DNA from: Acinetobacter sp. ANC 3929
Lineage (GTDB): Bacteria; Pseudomonadota; Gammaproteobacteria; Pseudomonadales; Moraxellaceae
Length of the DNA stretch: 64,000 nucleotides
Direction: 5' to 3'
Assembly (NCBI RefSeq): GCF_000369405.1
Contig: NZ_KB849994.1
Span: 78,433-142,432 of the forward strand
Shown here: positions 35,039 through 43,915 of the stretch, piece by piece
Layout: each line of letters starts with the position of its first letter
Position numbering within the stretch: the stretch's first letter is position 1
Made by a program: the position numbers and the translations under genes
Notes under the pieces: model-generated
Databases searched by the model: none
What the model saw: only the letters and a program-made list of their open reading frames with translations
What the model was told of the DNA's origin: nothing

Positions 35039-36658
35039 ATGGGTTTCTATTTACCACAGACAGAAAGAATTGAATCGCAAAGTAAGATTCTAAAGGCTTT
35101 TGGTACCACGACAGTTAATGTGAAATATCGTGATAACCCTGGTACAGATAATGCAACCCTTCAACACACTGCAGATAAACTCAGTTTTGATTTAACAGCA
35201 GGTTTTAATGAGCAGATCCTATCGGGTGCGGTGCGCTTTAAAATTGGAGCTGACACCATTATTGATCGATCAGGGTTGATCTATCGTAATGTAGACAGTG
35301 CAACGGGTAGCGGTACTCAGTCTGGTACCATTCAATATGGCACAGGTATTGTTGAGCTCAGCAGCTGGACACCAAACGTTGATAACCAGATCACAATGCA
35401 GTCATTAACGACTACGACTGATATGTTGCCGATTCATCATGTGAGTTTTCGCACTCCGACTATCCCAATCCGACCAGGTTCTTTAACCGTGGTTGTAGCG
35501 GCGATGGCAGGTGGCCAACTCACTTTAACCGCAAATGAAGCAGGGTTGATTGAAACAACACAGGCACATGGTTTTATCAATTATGAGACTGGTTTTGTTG
35601 ATATCTACTTTTACACAAAGACTGAAATCACTGTGGCCAATCGCCCAGCCATTGAAGCTGAAGAATGGTATTTACCTGAGCTTGAGTTTTCGGAAGCAGG
35701 TAAAACCTACATCAACGTGCCGTATTGGATTGATGCAACGAGCGTACGCTATAACGCCGTGGCGTATACCTACATTCCATTAGATAGCGATATCCTTGGT
35801 CTATCTGCTACACGTTTGCCACCAGATGGCCGTGTGCCGATTTTCCGAGTGGGTGATATTGGTGTGATTGCTTCATCTAAGAAACAGGAACTGCCTAGCC
35901 ATGTTGCTGGGCAAACCTATGATCTGAATGATCAGCGTATTTCATGGTGTGAGTTAGAAGATAGCAACGGCGTAAAAGTTGCTTATGACATGTACACCGT
36001 TAACTATGACTTTGGCAAAGTAACTTTAAGTGGTGATTTTGCTTTGAATAGTCTGGTTGCACCGATCTTTGCTGCATACCGTTATCAAGATATTGGCTTG
36101 ATCAATGATGTGCAGATCAGTGGCCAAGTGACTTTCACAAAGCCTGTAACGCACAACTACAGTAAAGATGATTCGATTGTTGGATCTGTGGTGGTGATTG
36201 GTGATATGTTCAGCCGATACACGAACAAGTTTGTTCAAGGGACTTGGAATAGCATTTGGGCAGATGAGCCGACAGGTCAGCCAATCACGCCAAATTACAA
36301 TGATGCTTTGTATCCGATCCAAATCACAAACAAGGGCTCTATTCAGGAACGTTGGGCCTTGGTGTTTACCGATGCTACTTCATTCAGGATCATTGGCGAA
36401 ACTTCTGGTCAAATTGGTATAGGTAGTACAACAGCAGATTGTATGCCCGTTAATCCTGTCACCAATGCGCCGTATTTCGTTGTGAAGAAAGAAGGATGGG
36501 GCACAGGTGGTTGGGCATCAAATAACGTTCTGCGATTCAACACAGTGGCCGCAATGTATCCTCTTTGGTGTATTCGTACAGTGAAGCAATCAGAACCAAC
36601 AACCTTAAGTGATAACTTTCAAATCATGTATCGCGGTGATATTGACCGAGTTATTTAA
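35039..36658 (+). CDS. Tail/baseplate structural protein
   Basis: A 539-aa beta-rich protein, 2 bp after the preceding gene. It has two of the GxIxYxTG motifs (DNA 35324 and 35570), so it appears to share domains with its neighbour, perhaps by duplication. The C-terminal part is rich in Trp and aromatic residues, often seen in tail-tip proteins that contact receptors. Role by context. Confidence 0.6.
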   Translation: MGFYLPQTERIESQSKILKAFGTTTVNVKYRDNPGTDNATLQHTADKLSFDLTAGFNEQILSGAVRFKIGADTIIDRSGLIYRNVDSATGSGTQSGTIQYGTGIVELSSWTPNVDNQITMQSLTTTTDMLPIHHVSFRTPTIPIRPGSLTVVVAAMAGGQLTLTANEAGLIETTQAHGFINYETGFVDIYFYTKTEITVANRPAIEAEEWYLPELEFSEAGKTYINVPYWIDATSVRYNAVAYTYIPLDSDILGLSATRLPPDGRVPIFRVGDIGVIASSKKQELPSHVAGQTYDLNDQRISWCELEDSNGVKVAYDMYTVNYDFGKVTLSGDFALNSLVAPIFAAYRYQDIGLINDVQISGQVTFTKPVTHNYSKDDSIVGSVVVIGDMFSRYTNKFVQGTWNSIWADEPTGQPITPNYNDALYPIQITNKGSIQERWALVFTDATSFRIIGETSGQIGIGSTTADCMPVNPVTNAPYFVVKKEGWGTGGWASNNVLRFNTVAAMYPLWCIRTVKQSEPTTLSDNFQIMYRGDIDRVI

Positions 36659-36671
36659 ACGATTACACCCA

Positions 36672-36697
36672 AAGGGCTGCATTTGCAGCCTTTTTTA
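36672..36697 (+). terminator. Terminator within the tail module
   Basis: GGCTGC-ATTT-GCAGCC followed by TTTTTT. It divides the baseplate genes from the following structural genes. Confidence 0.75.
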
Positions 36698-36711
36698 TTG
36701 AGTAAATGAAA

Positions 36712-37941
36712 ATGGCAGCAGAAAACAAAGTTAAGTTTATTTGCAGTGATAATTTGAATGCACCACAACTCACTAATAGCTTTGGTGTGATGATTTCAGT
36801 TTTAGATGCGGCTTTAGTCAACGGTGTGACACTTCCTGCTATTGCCAGTGCTACGATTGACGGCGCAAATGTGCTTTTAAATTTTGGTGTTAATCATAAT
36901 CTAAAATTATTTCAGGTCCTGAGATTATCTGTTTTTGTACCTACTGCTTTAAATGGTAATTTCAGAATTGTAGGGATTCCATCAACTACGACGATTGCTA
37001 TTGAACTTCCTGCTGGTGTTACATCCATCACGACAGTAGGTACAGCTATCATTGCACCATTGGGCTATGAAAAAACGTATTCAGGCACGAATAAAGGTGC
37101 ATATCGCAATGCAAATACAAGTGCAGAGCATCGACCATTTTTACGTGTAGATAACAGTTTAGATCCTGTATATAGCTCTACTTATGCAAAATACGCAAAA
37201 GTCGGTGTGTTGCGTACAATGACTTCAATTGATGATTTGACAGGTGAACAGATTCCATTTGATTCGAGCGCACCATCAAAAAATTGGGCGGGTTCTGGAT
37301 CTGGAACAAGTGCGTATAACGGGTGGGCAAGATGGTATTACGCAAGAAGCTCAAACCCTTATGCAGGCTCTGCTGATTCTTCTGCACCACCTGAAGGTAG
37401 TCGACCTTGGATGATTGTAGGTGATGAAAATGCCTTTTATTTAATTACTACAACCGTACCCAATGAACTGCGTAAGATCCTTTATGGTTTTGGTGTTTAT
37501 GATAACTACTTAGAAACAGCAGTTATTCCTTATTTTTTAGCTTCGACACTCTTATATGCAACTGTTGGTACATCTGTAGATTTTTCTGGTGGATCACCAC
37601 AAAACAACCTCCCTTTAACTTATGGTCCATCTCAATCAGGTATTTTAATTTTTAATAATGTTGGTAAATCTACACAGGATGTGGCACTACCACAGCATGG
37701 GATATACACAACGGGTCGAACAAATACTTATGCAAATGCTTTTGTAGTTCGCCCCTATGTTTTGCTCTCTTCTAGTTACCTTGTGGGTGCGGCTCCATAT
37801 ATTCGTTATATCGACAAACAGAGAACAGATGCTGCTTTTTCAGGGATCTCATTCGAGAACACCATGTATGCTATAGATACTGTTATGGTGATTGGTGGTA
37901 GTGATGGTCGGATTGCATTCAATTTAGGGAGGCTTCAGTAA
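36712..37941 (+). CDS. Phage virion structural protein, unknown role
   Basis: A 409-aa protein (starts MAAENKVKFICSDNLN) rich in Ser, Thr, Ala and Tyr. The first about 120 residues look like a beta domain and the rest like a larger domain with several aromatic loops (NGWARWYYARSSNPYAG). ATG 36706 is in frame, 6 bases upstream; neither has a strong ribosome site. It follows the tail genes and overlaps the next gene by one base, so a tail or tip role is likely. Confidence 0.6.
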   Translation: MAAENKVKFICSDNLNAPQLTNSFGVMISVLDAALVNGVTLPAIASATIDGANVLLNFGVNHNLKLFQVLRLSVFVPTALNGNFRIVGIPSTTTIAIELPAGVTSITTVGTAIIAPLGYEKTYSGTNKGAYRNANTSAEHRPFLRVDNSLDPVYSSTYAKYAKVGVLRTMTSIDDLTGEQIPFDSSAPSKNWAGSGSGTSAYNGWARWYYARSSNPYAGSADSSAPPEGSRPWMIVGDENAFYLITTTVPNELRKILYGFGVYDNYLETAVIPYFLASTLLYATVGTSVDFSGGSPQNNLPLTYGPSQSGILIFNNVGKSTQDVALPQHGIYTTGRTNTYANAFVVRPYVLLSSSYLVGAAPYIRYIDKQRTDAAFSGISFENTMYAIDTVMVIGGSDGRIAFNLGRLQ

Positions 37942-38222
37942 TGGAAATACCCTTAGTGAGTACTAAGAATTTTGAAAATAACTTAGGTGCTTTAAATACC
38001 TTAGCATCTATAAAAGGCACAGTAAAAAAGCAGAATGTGATTTATCAATCGCGTGTTTATGTCTACAGCTTAAACGACAACTCGACACGAAGCGTAATGT
38101 CTAACATAGATGGGACTTATGAGTTCTTTGGTCTGGCTAAAGGCCGACATTATGTGGTTTATGCGCGAGACAAATTAGCGGATTTTAATGCTGTAATTCA
38201 AGATAGGGTGTTTGCAAAATGA
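37941..38222 (+). CDS. Carboxypeptidase-regulatory-like domain tail protein
   Basis: A 93-aa protein whose C-terminal two thirds look like a small beta-sandwich of the carboxypeptidase regulatory-like type: IKGTVKKQN, then SNIDGTYEFFGLAKGRHYVVYA. Such domains are common in phage tail proteins. It overlaps the genes on both sides by 1-4 bp, so it is coupled to its structural neighbours. Confidence 0.6.
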   Translation: MEIPLVSTKNFENNLGALNTLASIKGTVKKQNVIYQSRVYVYSLNDNSTRSVMSNIDGTYEFFGLAKGRHYVVYARDKLADFNAVIQDRVFAK

Positions 38223-38614
38223 GTGTGATTCCATCAGTGGCCGCAGGCTTAGCACAATTGCAAGCATTGGCAACATTCTTAGATACAGGTAGCGGCAATG
38301 CTACCTTTTCTTTTTATAACGATTCAAAACCCAGTAGTGTAGCAGTGGCCGCTAATCCAAGTGCAAAACTGGTTACGCTGAATTTGCCGAAACCATGTTT
38401 CAAATCATTGAATGCTGACAACATCGAGCTAAATCCAACGGATGCAGCAACTGTTACCAAGACTGGTACTGCAACATGGGCACGCTTGTATAACGGCAAT
38501 GGTGACGGCGTTGCAGATTTCGCCGTGGGTTCCGACATTACTTTGGCTAACCCCAATTTAGTGCTCGGTAGTACTTTAATGATTAACTCAATCGTGCTTA
38601 GACCCACAACCTAA
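38219..38614 (+). CDS. Structural protein, unknown role
   Basis: A 131-aa Ala/Ser/Asn/Thr-rich protein (starts MSVIPSVAAGLAQLQA). It has an N-terminal helix and a beta-rich body. No motif is diagnostic. It lies in the tail module between the small beta-sandwich gene and the hub-like gene. Confidence 0.55.
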   Translation: MSVIPSVAAGLAQLQALATFLDTGSGNATFSFYNDSKPSSVAVAANPSAKLVTLNLPKPCFKSLNADNIELNPTDAATVTKTGTATWARLYNGNGDGVADFAVGSDITLANPNLVLGSTLMINSIVLRPTT

Positions 38615-38628
38615 AATGAGGTGTGCAT

Positions 38629-40587
38629 GTGTCAAATTACATTCCACCTGATGGCAATCAAGTAAATCTAAATTTCACCGAATTAATAGGTGATATTAAT
38701 TCACATAACGTTGTATTGAACTTTGGTGCTGATGAGGTTGCTACAGCGAGTATTGATGCTGTTATAACCACAGCATTCATAGCTGAATTAAAAACAATTC
38801 AAGGTAATTTCGCTCAATTCGATTGTGTTGTTGCAACTGGTTTTAATGCTGAAATTGAAGCTGTAACGATTGGTCAGTTATGTACAGTTGATACTGTTAT
38901 TAACACAGGTTTTAGTTCGGTAATTACTACGCATTTCGATATTAATTTCCTTCGTGGCCTCAACCATTTAAGCGTATTTGAATATCAAAGATCATTGCCA
39001 GCACTGCTAGAAAATCATCTCAGGTTTGGTAAAGCAATCATCAAGGCGCATAACAGCGCCTTTATTTTTGAGCGCGGTTTAACGATCTCAAACGCTGTAA
39101 TTGTAGGCTTTGATAAATCCACTTTCTTGCAGCGAATGGTGAGGGCTGTTTTTGAAGAAACCACAGGATTATCGAGCACTTCAAAAGTGGTTTGGCAGGA
39201 AAACGATAAACGATTTATTTCTCGTAATTTGGTGTTTGAAGAATCTGAAAAGCTTCTGATCAATCGGCAGACCACATGGGATGAAATGATCAGAAAACAT
39301 AAGAAAATTACGTTTAGTCATGAAGTCGCAGCAGTGTTTGAAAAGCGGTTCACGTTTTTGCAGGACAAGGGCTTGGAACTGGTCACAGCCGATTCTATCC
39401 CATGGGATGTAGCAAGGGCAGTCTATTTTAGAAAAACTAAAGTAGATCCAATCGAGCCACAGCCCAAGCCCGAATATGTTGGTTCACCAGATCTTAATTT
39501 CGTATGTTTATGTCATGACTTAGATCCGCATAACCTTATTTTAAATTTTGGTGCTGATGAGTGCCTTCCAAACTTAGCACCCGTTGACTGGTGGTATATC
39601 GTGAATGAAATCAAAGTAACCCGGTTAGACAACGGGCAAGAAATCAAAATCTATAGCGGTGATTACAGCACCGATCGCAGCAGTTGGAGTTGGTCCTATA
39701 ACCTAACCACTCCATATTTTGAAAAGCCTAAAACTGAGCCGATTGATGGGAAACCAGTGATTTTAAAAATCATGATCAATGGCAATGAGCACCACATGTT
39801 ACTTGAAAACATTTCACGTTCATTCCAATTCGGTAAAGAAGTTTATAAGCTATCTGGACGTAGTCCAACGGCAATACTAGATGCGCCGTATTCACCGACA
39901 CGCTCATTCACTCAGGAAAATGAACGTTCTTCAGTTCAACTTGTTCAAGAGGAACTTGATCGAGTGAATAGCGATATTGTTTTGAATTGGGATCTGATTG
40001 ATGCCTTAGGTTGGATCTTACCGCCTGAGAGCTTGAGCTATTCAAATCTAACACCCATTGCCGCGATCAAATTGATAGTAGAGGCTGCAGGTGGCTTTAT
40101 TTACAGTGAGCCTGCAAGTAATACCCTAACAATCAAACCGCGCTATAAAAAGACCTGGTGGGATTCAATTGCGATCGATGATTATGATCGCTTAGTTCCT
40201 CAAAGCGTTGTCACGGATCAATCCACCAATTATGAGCCTTATCCTGACTACAACGGCGTATTCCTTACCAATGATCGCAGTGGTGATACAGGGCAGGTCA
40301 AACGAGTTGGCACTGCAGGTGATGTGCTTCAAGAGTCGATCAATAGCCCGTTACTCACTTCAACCACAGTGATGCATAGCAAAGGCCGTGAAGTACTGGC
40401 TAAAGCTGGTCTAGTTGAAAACCACAGTTTATTGATGCCAATCACGCAAGAAATTGGCTTGTGTTTACCTGGTGAATTGGTCGCGTTTAACGGCGATTGG
40501 TGGGGCACAGTTGATAGTGTGAGTGGTTCATTCACTCACAAGCTTGTGAATCAAACCGTATCAATTGAGAGGGTGAATCGTGAGTAA
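38629..40587 (+). CDS. Tail hub-like protein
   Basis: A 652-aa protein. GAGG at 38618-38621 and a 7-base gap favour GTG 38629 over GTG 38623. A motif of the type HNVVLNFGADE occurs near the N-terminus and again near residue 300 (HNLILNFGADE), suggesting a repeated domain. The C-terminal 350 residues look like a baseplate hub (TIKPRYKKTWWDSI, then GELVAFNGDWWGTVDSV). It is the last large tail gene before the lysis cassette. Confidence 0.65.
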   Translation: MSNYIPPDGNQVNLNFTELIGDINSHNVVLNFGADEVATASIDAVITTAFIAELKTIQGNFAQFDCVVATGFNAEIEAVTIGQLCTVDTVINTGFSSVITTHFDINFLRGLNHLSVFEYQRSLPALLENHLRFGKAIIKAHNSAFIFERGLTISNAVIVGFDKSTFLQRMVRAVFEETTGLSSTSKVVWQENDKRFISRNLVFEESEKLLINRQTTWDEMIRKHKKITFSHEVAAVFEKRFTFLQDKGLELVTADSIPWDVARAVYFRKTKVDPIEPQPKPEYVGSPDLNFVCLCHDLDPHNLILNFGADECLPNLAPVDWWYIVNEIKVTRLDNGQEIKIYSGDYSTDRSSWSWSYNLTTPYFEKPKTEPIDGKPVILKIMINGNEHHMLLENISRSFQFGKEVYKLSGRSPTAILDAPYSPTRSFTQENERSSVQLVQEELDRVNSDIVLNWDLIDALGWILPPESLSYSNLTPIAAIKLIVEAAGGFIYSEPASNTLTIKPRYKKTWWDSIAIDDYDRLVPQSVVTDQSTNYEPYPDYNGVFLTNDRSGDTGQVKRVGTAGDVLQESINSPLLTSTTVMHSKGREVLAKAGLVENHSLLMPITQEIGLCLPGELVAFNGDWWGTVDSVSGSFTHKLVNQTVSIERVNRE

Positions 40588-40810
40588 TATCTTCAATCGC
40601 TTCTTTGATATGTTGCCGAAAACGCCTGAGTTTATCGGGACCATACAAAGTGCAGATCATCCAAATTACAAAGTCTTGGTGGCAGATGGTACAGGGCTTG
40701 TGCTTTGTACCAGTGCTACAGTTTTTAGCGAAGGAGCCAAAGTATATATAAGTGGTAATGAAATAAAGAGAAGTGCGCCCACGGGCGTTGTATATCAAAT
40801 CGAAGTATAG
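40580..40810 (+). CDS. Small beta-rich tail-region protein
   Basis: A 76-aa protein starting from GTG 40580, overlapping the hub-like gene by 8 bp. It is a small beta domain with an ETIQSAD-type loop and no recognised function. It ends just before the terminator that precedes the holin gene. Confidence 0.5.
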   Translation: MSNIFNRFFDMLPKTPEFIGTIQSADHPNYKVLVADGTGLVLCTSATVFSEGAKVYISGNEIKRSAPTGVVYQIEV

Positions 40811-40828
40811 ACTTAATGAAATAAAAAT

Positions 40829-40852
40829 AGCCGCTTAATTGCGGTTTTTTCT
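40829..40852 (+). terminator. Terminator before the lysis cassette
   Basis: AGCCGC, loop TTAATT, GCGGTT with six T's. A short stem, so probably partial. Confidence 0.45.
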
Positions 40853-40866
40853 TTTGGAGAAAGAAC

Positions 40867-41151
40867 GTGTCTGAGCAAGCACAAAACATCATAGAGGCTA
40901 GCGCAACGGTTACATCTGGCGCAGCCAAAACAGCAGTTGGGGGCAGTGGAGCATTATTTGTGGGGAAGGTATTCGGGTTAGATCCAATTACGGCCATTGG
41001 TTTATTAATTGGTTTGGGCGGCTTTTTAATTAGTATTTTTAGCTTTCTGGTTGGTTGGTGGTACAAGCGGAAAGATGATAAACGTGCTCAAGAGATCCAC
41101 GAATTAGAGAAAAAGGCATGGTTGGAGAAGATTAATGCAAAACAAGACTAA
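40867..41151 (+). CDS. Holin
   Basis: A 94-aa membrane protein that forms the lesion starting host lysis. It has an Ala/Thr/Ser-rich N-terminus, at least one long hydrophobic segment (AIGLLIGLGGFLISIFSFLVGWWY, about residues 43-66) plus a weaker one before it, and a highly charged C-terminal tail (KRKDDKRAQEIHELEKK). This is the class II holin pattern. GTG 40867 has GGAG upstream. The endolysin gene overlaps its end. Confidence 0.8.
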   Translation: MSEQAQNIIEASATVTSGAAKTAVGGSGALFVGKVFGLDPITAIGLLIGLGGFLISIFSFLVGWWYKRKDDKRAQEIHELEKKAWLEKINAKQD

Positions 41152-41644
41152 GTTATCGGTCCTTTTATTGGCAGCTTCGGCTGCTTTTTTTACGGCTGTA
41201 AAAGTAGATGAAGGGTATACAGCTAAACCTGTTATTCCTGTGCCTGGTGATCGACCAACACAAGGACACGGCGCAACCTTCAAGCCTGATGGTACCGCCG
41301 TGAAAATGTCAGATCCACCAATTTCGCGAGCCACCGCAGATAAATGGTTGCGCCACGATGTGGCCAAGCGTGAGATCCCATTCAAGAATTCATTGAAGGG
41401 CGTGAAATTATCCCAAGCTGAATATGATGTGTACTTAGACTTTTCATATCAGTATGGCACAACAGCATTTGCGAATTCTTCAATGCTTCGCAACTTAAAA
41501 GCAGGCAATTACAAAGCTGCTTGTGACTCATTGCTGAAATACAAGTATGTGGCTAAGCGTGATTGTTCAATCCGTTCAAATCGCTGCTACGGCGTTTGGA
41601 CACGGCAATTAGAGCGACATAAGAAATGTATGGAGGCACAGTGA
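41135..41644 (+). CDS. Endolysin with SAR domain
   Basis: A 169-aa T4-lysozyme-like (GH24) muramidase. A weakly hydrophobic N-terminal segment (about residues 8-22) rich in Ala and Ser is a probable signal-arrest-release sequence, so it is exported as an inactive membrane form. Candidate catalytic residues are E26 (VDEGY), D39 (PGDRP) and T42. Four Cys in the C-terminal half could form disulfides. It overlaps the holin gene by 17 bp. Confidence 0.85.
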   Translation: MQNKTKLSVLLLAASAAFFTAVKVDEGYTAKPVIPVPGDRPTQGHGATFKPDGTAVKMSDPPISRATADKWLRHDVAKREIPFKNSLKGVKLSQAEYDVYLDFSYQYGTTAFANSSMLRNLKAGNYKAACDSLLKYKYVAKRDCSIRSNRCYGVWTRQLERHKKCMEAQ

Positions 41645-41940
41645 TGGCCGAATTCACCAAAGTAAGCCATGTCTTACTTGAATCAAATGGAATTTATTTT
41701 ATTGAATGCCCTGGTTGTAAAAACTTACACCCGTTGCATGTTGGCCAACAGCACAAGATTCGATGGGATTTTGATGGGAACTTAGAAAAGCCAACATTCT
41801 CGCCGTCTCTGATGGTCAATGCTGGTCATTCACATCAATGTCATTCATTCATCCGAAATGGCCAGATCCAATTCTTATCAGATTGTCACCATGCTTTGGC
41901 AGGGCAAACAGTAGATTTGCCTGAGGTGGAGGAGCTTTAA
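41644..41940 (+). CDS. DUF6527-type phage protein
   Basis: A 98-aa protein with CPGCKNLHPLHV, a central KPTFSPSL, and CHSFIRNGQIQFLSDCHHAL. The Cys/His pattern suggests metal binding and fits the DUF6527 family. TGATG links it to the endolysin, with GGAGG 7 bases before the ATG. It sits in the lysis cassette between endolysin and spanin. Function unknown. Confidence 0.7.
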   Translation: MAEFTKVSHVLLESNGIYFIECPGCKNLHPLHVGQQHKIRWDFDGNLEKPTFSPSLMVNAGHSHQCHSFIRNGQIQFLSDCHHALAGQTVDLPEVEEL

Positions 41941-41942
41941 AA

Positions 41943-42302
41943 ATGTGGATAGTTGTAGCAGCAAAATTTTGGCGAGAAATCATAATCGGGTTTCTCGCTT
42001 TTTTTCTGGTTATCACATTGGCTTTACTCAATCACAAGATTGGCCAACTTAAAGAAGCTGACCAAAAGTGTAATGAGCAGATCCAAAAAATAGAACGTGC
42101 CCAGGTTGAGGCTTTGGCCAAACAACAAGACAAAGTAAATAAAGTGAGTGCTGATTATGAAAAGCAAAGGTCAGAACAACGTACAAAAGTCGAAACAGTT
42201 ACACGTACAGTGCAAAAGATCGTGGAGCGTCCTGTTTATCTCAATCGCTGTATTGATGAGCAGGGACTAAGTATTATCAATAATCTTATCGATGGATCTT
42301 AA
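41943..42302 (+). CDS. Rz-like inner-membrane spanin
   Basis: A 119-aa type II membrane protein. One N-terminal membrane segment (residues 12-29, IIIGFLAFFLVITLALLN) is followed by a long coiled coil and a C-terminal ERPVYLNRCIDEQGL, which is typical of Rz proteins that join the outer-membrane lipoprotein to fuse membranes in lysis. The C-terminal tail (NNLIDGS) overlaps the end of the opposite-strand endonuclease gene by 36 bp and may have changed by its insertion. Confidence 0.8.
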   Translation: MWIVVAAKFWREIIIGFLAFFLVITLALLNHKIGQLKEADQKCNEQIQKIERAQVEALAKQQDKVNKVSADYEKQRSEQRTKVETVTRTVQKIVERPVYLNRCIDEQGLSIINNLIDGS

Positions 42303-42950
42303 AGGAGTGGGCTTATTGAATTTGTGATTATTCTTACTAAGTACTCTATCAATAGGCCAACCCATTTCTAAGCGTTTCCGTAGAGTAATGACCCGAACGT
42401 CTAAGAATTTTGCCCAATCTGTGATTATCATTTTTCTTCCACCAAACTCATAAAGGACAGTATTAGTTTTATTTCTGGCTTGTTCCATGGGGGTTGCCCA
42501 TCGGCAGTTTGAAGGCTCATAGTCACCATTAACATCAATACGCTCTATTGTGAAATTCGTAAATTCAGGACATCCCATATCTTCAAGGAATAGTTCAAAT
42601 GAATTCCATCGATCACACATCTTAATGCCTCTAGCACCGTACTGATGATAGTTGGTGTCATTTGGGTTTGTGCATCTTTGTTTTGCAGAGGCCCATGATC
42701 TGTAAACACGTGTTTTTGAAAGCTTATGTGATGAGTTTAGGTTTGAAAAATACTCACTCTTATAACAACCACAAGAAGGTATTCGATCTTTCCTTCTAAG
42801 ATTGTCCGCCATCATATCCTTAAAATTCCCGCACTCGCACTTACAAACCCAATATGTTCTGTTTTTTTTGTTTGGGGAGGTTTTTGTGTAATGCGAAATT
42901 GCTGTCAATCTACCAAATTTTTTACCAGTCTCATCTTTAAAAGCACTCAC
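42267..42950 (-). CDS. AP2/HNH-type homing endonuclease-like protein
   Basis: A 227-aa protein with a Cys-rich N-terminal zinc region (KCECGN, then SCGCYKS), an HNH-like core (YHQYGARGIKMCDRW, then ERIDVNGDYEPSNCRWA) and a basic C-terminal HTH-like region. This is the layout of free-standing phage AP2/HNH homing endonucleases. The start is GTG 42950. It runs opposite to the late operon and lies exactly between the Rz-like and Rz1-like genes, so it is probably a recent selfish insertion. Confidence 0.8.
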   Translation of the reverse strand: MSAFKDETGKKFGRLTAISHYTKTSPNKKNRTYWVCKCECGNFKDMMADNLRRKDRIPSCGCYKSEYFSNLNSSHKLSKTRVYRSWASAKQRCTNPNDTNYHQYGARGIKMCDRWNSFELFLEDMGCPEFTNFTIERIDVNGDYEPSNCRWATPMEQARNKTNTVLYEFGGRKMIITDWAKFLDVRVITLRKRLEMGWPIDRVLSKNNHKFNKPTPLRSIDKIIDNT

Positions 42951-42976
42951 TTTATTCTCATTAAGGTATTAAAATT

Positions 42977-43219
42977 ATGTTTAAATTATGCTTTATTTAT
43001 ATAGCTTTGGCAATTATGTTGACGGGTTGCAGCAAATCAACAGCCTTATACAAGCCCGTGATTCCAGCTAATCTTATGCAACCATGTGAAAAGTTCAGCA
43101 CACTTGATGATGGGGTGGGTAAAGTTATTACCTTATGGGCAGTTGATACAGTTGCTAAAGGGAATGAATGTGCTGCTAAAGTGGATGCATGGATAGGAAT
43201 TGGAAAAGCCCTCAGGTGA
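42977..43219 (+). CDS. Rz1-like outer-membrane spanin lipoprotein
   Basis: An 80-aa lipoprotein. A signal peptide ends in lipobox LTGC with the lipidated Cys at residue 18, followed by a short Pro-containing body. Size, lipobox and location after Rz fit the o-spanin. Normally Rz1 overlaps or follows Rz; here it is 674 bp away because of the inserted endonuclease gene. It has no strong ribosome site, so expression may be reduced or rely on readthrough. Confidence 0.7.
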   Translation: MFKLCFIYIALAIMLTGCSKSTALYKPVIPANLMQPCEKFSTLDDGVGKVITLWAVDTVAKGNECAAKVDAWIGIGKALR

Positions 43220-43228
43220 GGGCTTTCT
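43205..43228. terminator. Terminator at the end of the late operon
   Basis: AAAGCCCTC-AGGT-GAGGGCTTT (43205-43226) then CTTTCTT. It separates the lysis genes from the convergent accessory cassette. Confidence 0.7.
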
Positions 43229-43237
43229 TTCTTGATG

Positions 43238-43867
43238 TTAAATCTTGTGACACCATTTCGCCTTTTTCCCACTTCCACAGATGCATGGATCATAGTTTGT
43301 AAGTGGTTTAATTAGCTTATTTAGTTCTAATCCCAATATAAACAATGCATGCATTAAATTCTCATATTCTCTAAGTTCCAGAGGATCCGTTATATGAACT
43401 TCGCCATGAACTAATTTTCGATTACCTCTATTATTAAATTCGTACTCATAGTCTTTAACTTTTAAAAAATCATGTACGTTTCTATTATTAGTTAAAGGTA
43501 ATCGAATATTATTTCTCTGAAAACCCTCATAAATTAAGTCTAATTGTGGTAAAAATAAAATATTTTCAGTCTTGTTTGGGCGATAATTTAAATCTAAATA
43601 ATCACCTTCCTGTGATTTCCAGATGGCATGGAATTCTGCTTCAATGAAAAGGTTAGGCTGTTCCCATAGTGACCATCCATTAATTCTTTCCCCTCCATGT
43701 TCTTGAACGTATTGATCAACCAAAGGAAAACACTCATTTTCGACTCTCAATTGGTTTGGCTGGCATCTAACATAAAAAGGTTTTATCTCAGAATTCATTT
43801 TTTTTAATAAAGCCTTTACAGGTTCACCTTCTATACAAGGTGTAAGTGGAACTATAGGTTTTGTCAT
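43238..43867 (-). CDS. SEC-C motif protein in the accessory cassette
   Basis: A 209-aa protein with a C-terminal SEC-C zinc motif (CICGSGKKAKWCHK). The body has the block NGWSLWEQPNLFIEAEFHAIWKS, found in a family of SEC-C proteins of unknown function. The ATG has AGGA 6 bases upstream. It is the last gene of the AT-rich leftward cassette near the integrase end. Accessory genes here often provide lysogenic conversion or anti-phage functions, but no direct evidence exists. Confidence 0.65.
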   Translation of the reverse strand: MTKPIVPLTPCIEGEPVKALLKKMNSEIKPFYVRCQPNQLRVENECFPLVDQYVQEHGGERINGWSLWEQPNLFIEAEFHAIWKSQEGDYLDLNYRPNKTENILFLPQLDLIYEGFQRNNIRLPLTNNRNVHDFLKVKDYEYEFNNRGNRKLVHGEVHITDPLELREYENLMHALFILGLELNKLIKPLTNYDPCICGSGKKAKWCHKI

Positions 43868-43915
43868 AAAATTCCTGTCATTAATACTTGTGCTTTAAAT
43901 AACTATAAAACAATT

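Noticed and set aside
40725..41066. Minus-strand 113-codon ORF over the holin start
   Set aside because: It is antisense to well-supported holin and tail genes and has no plausible features.
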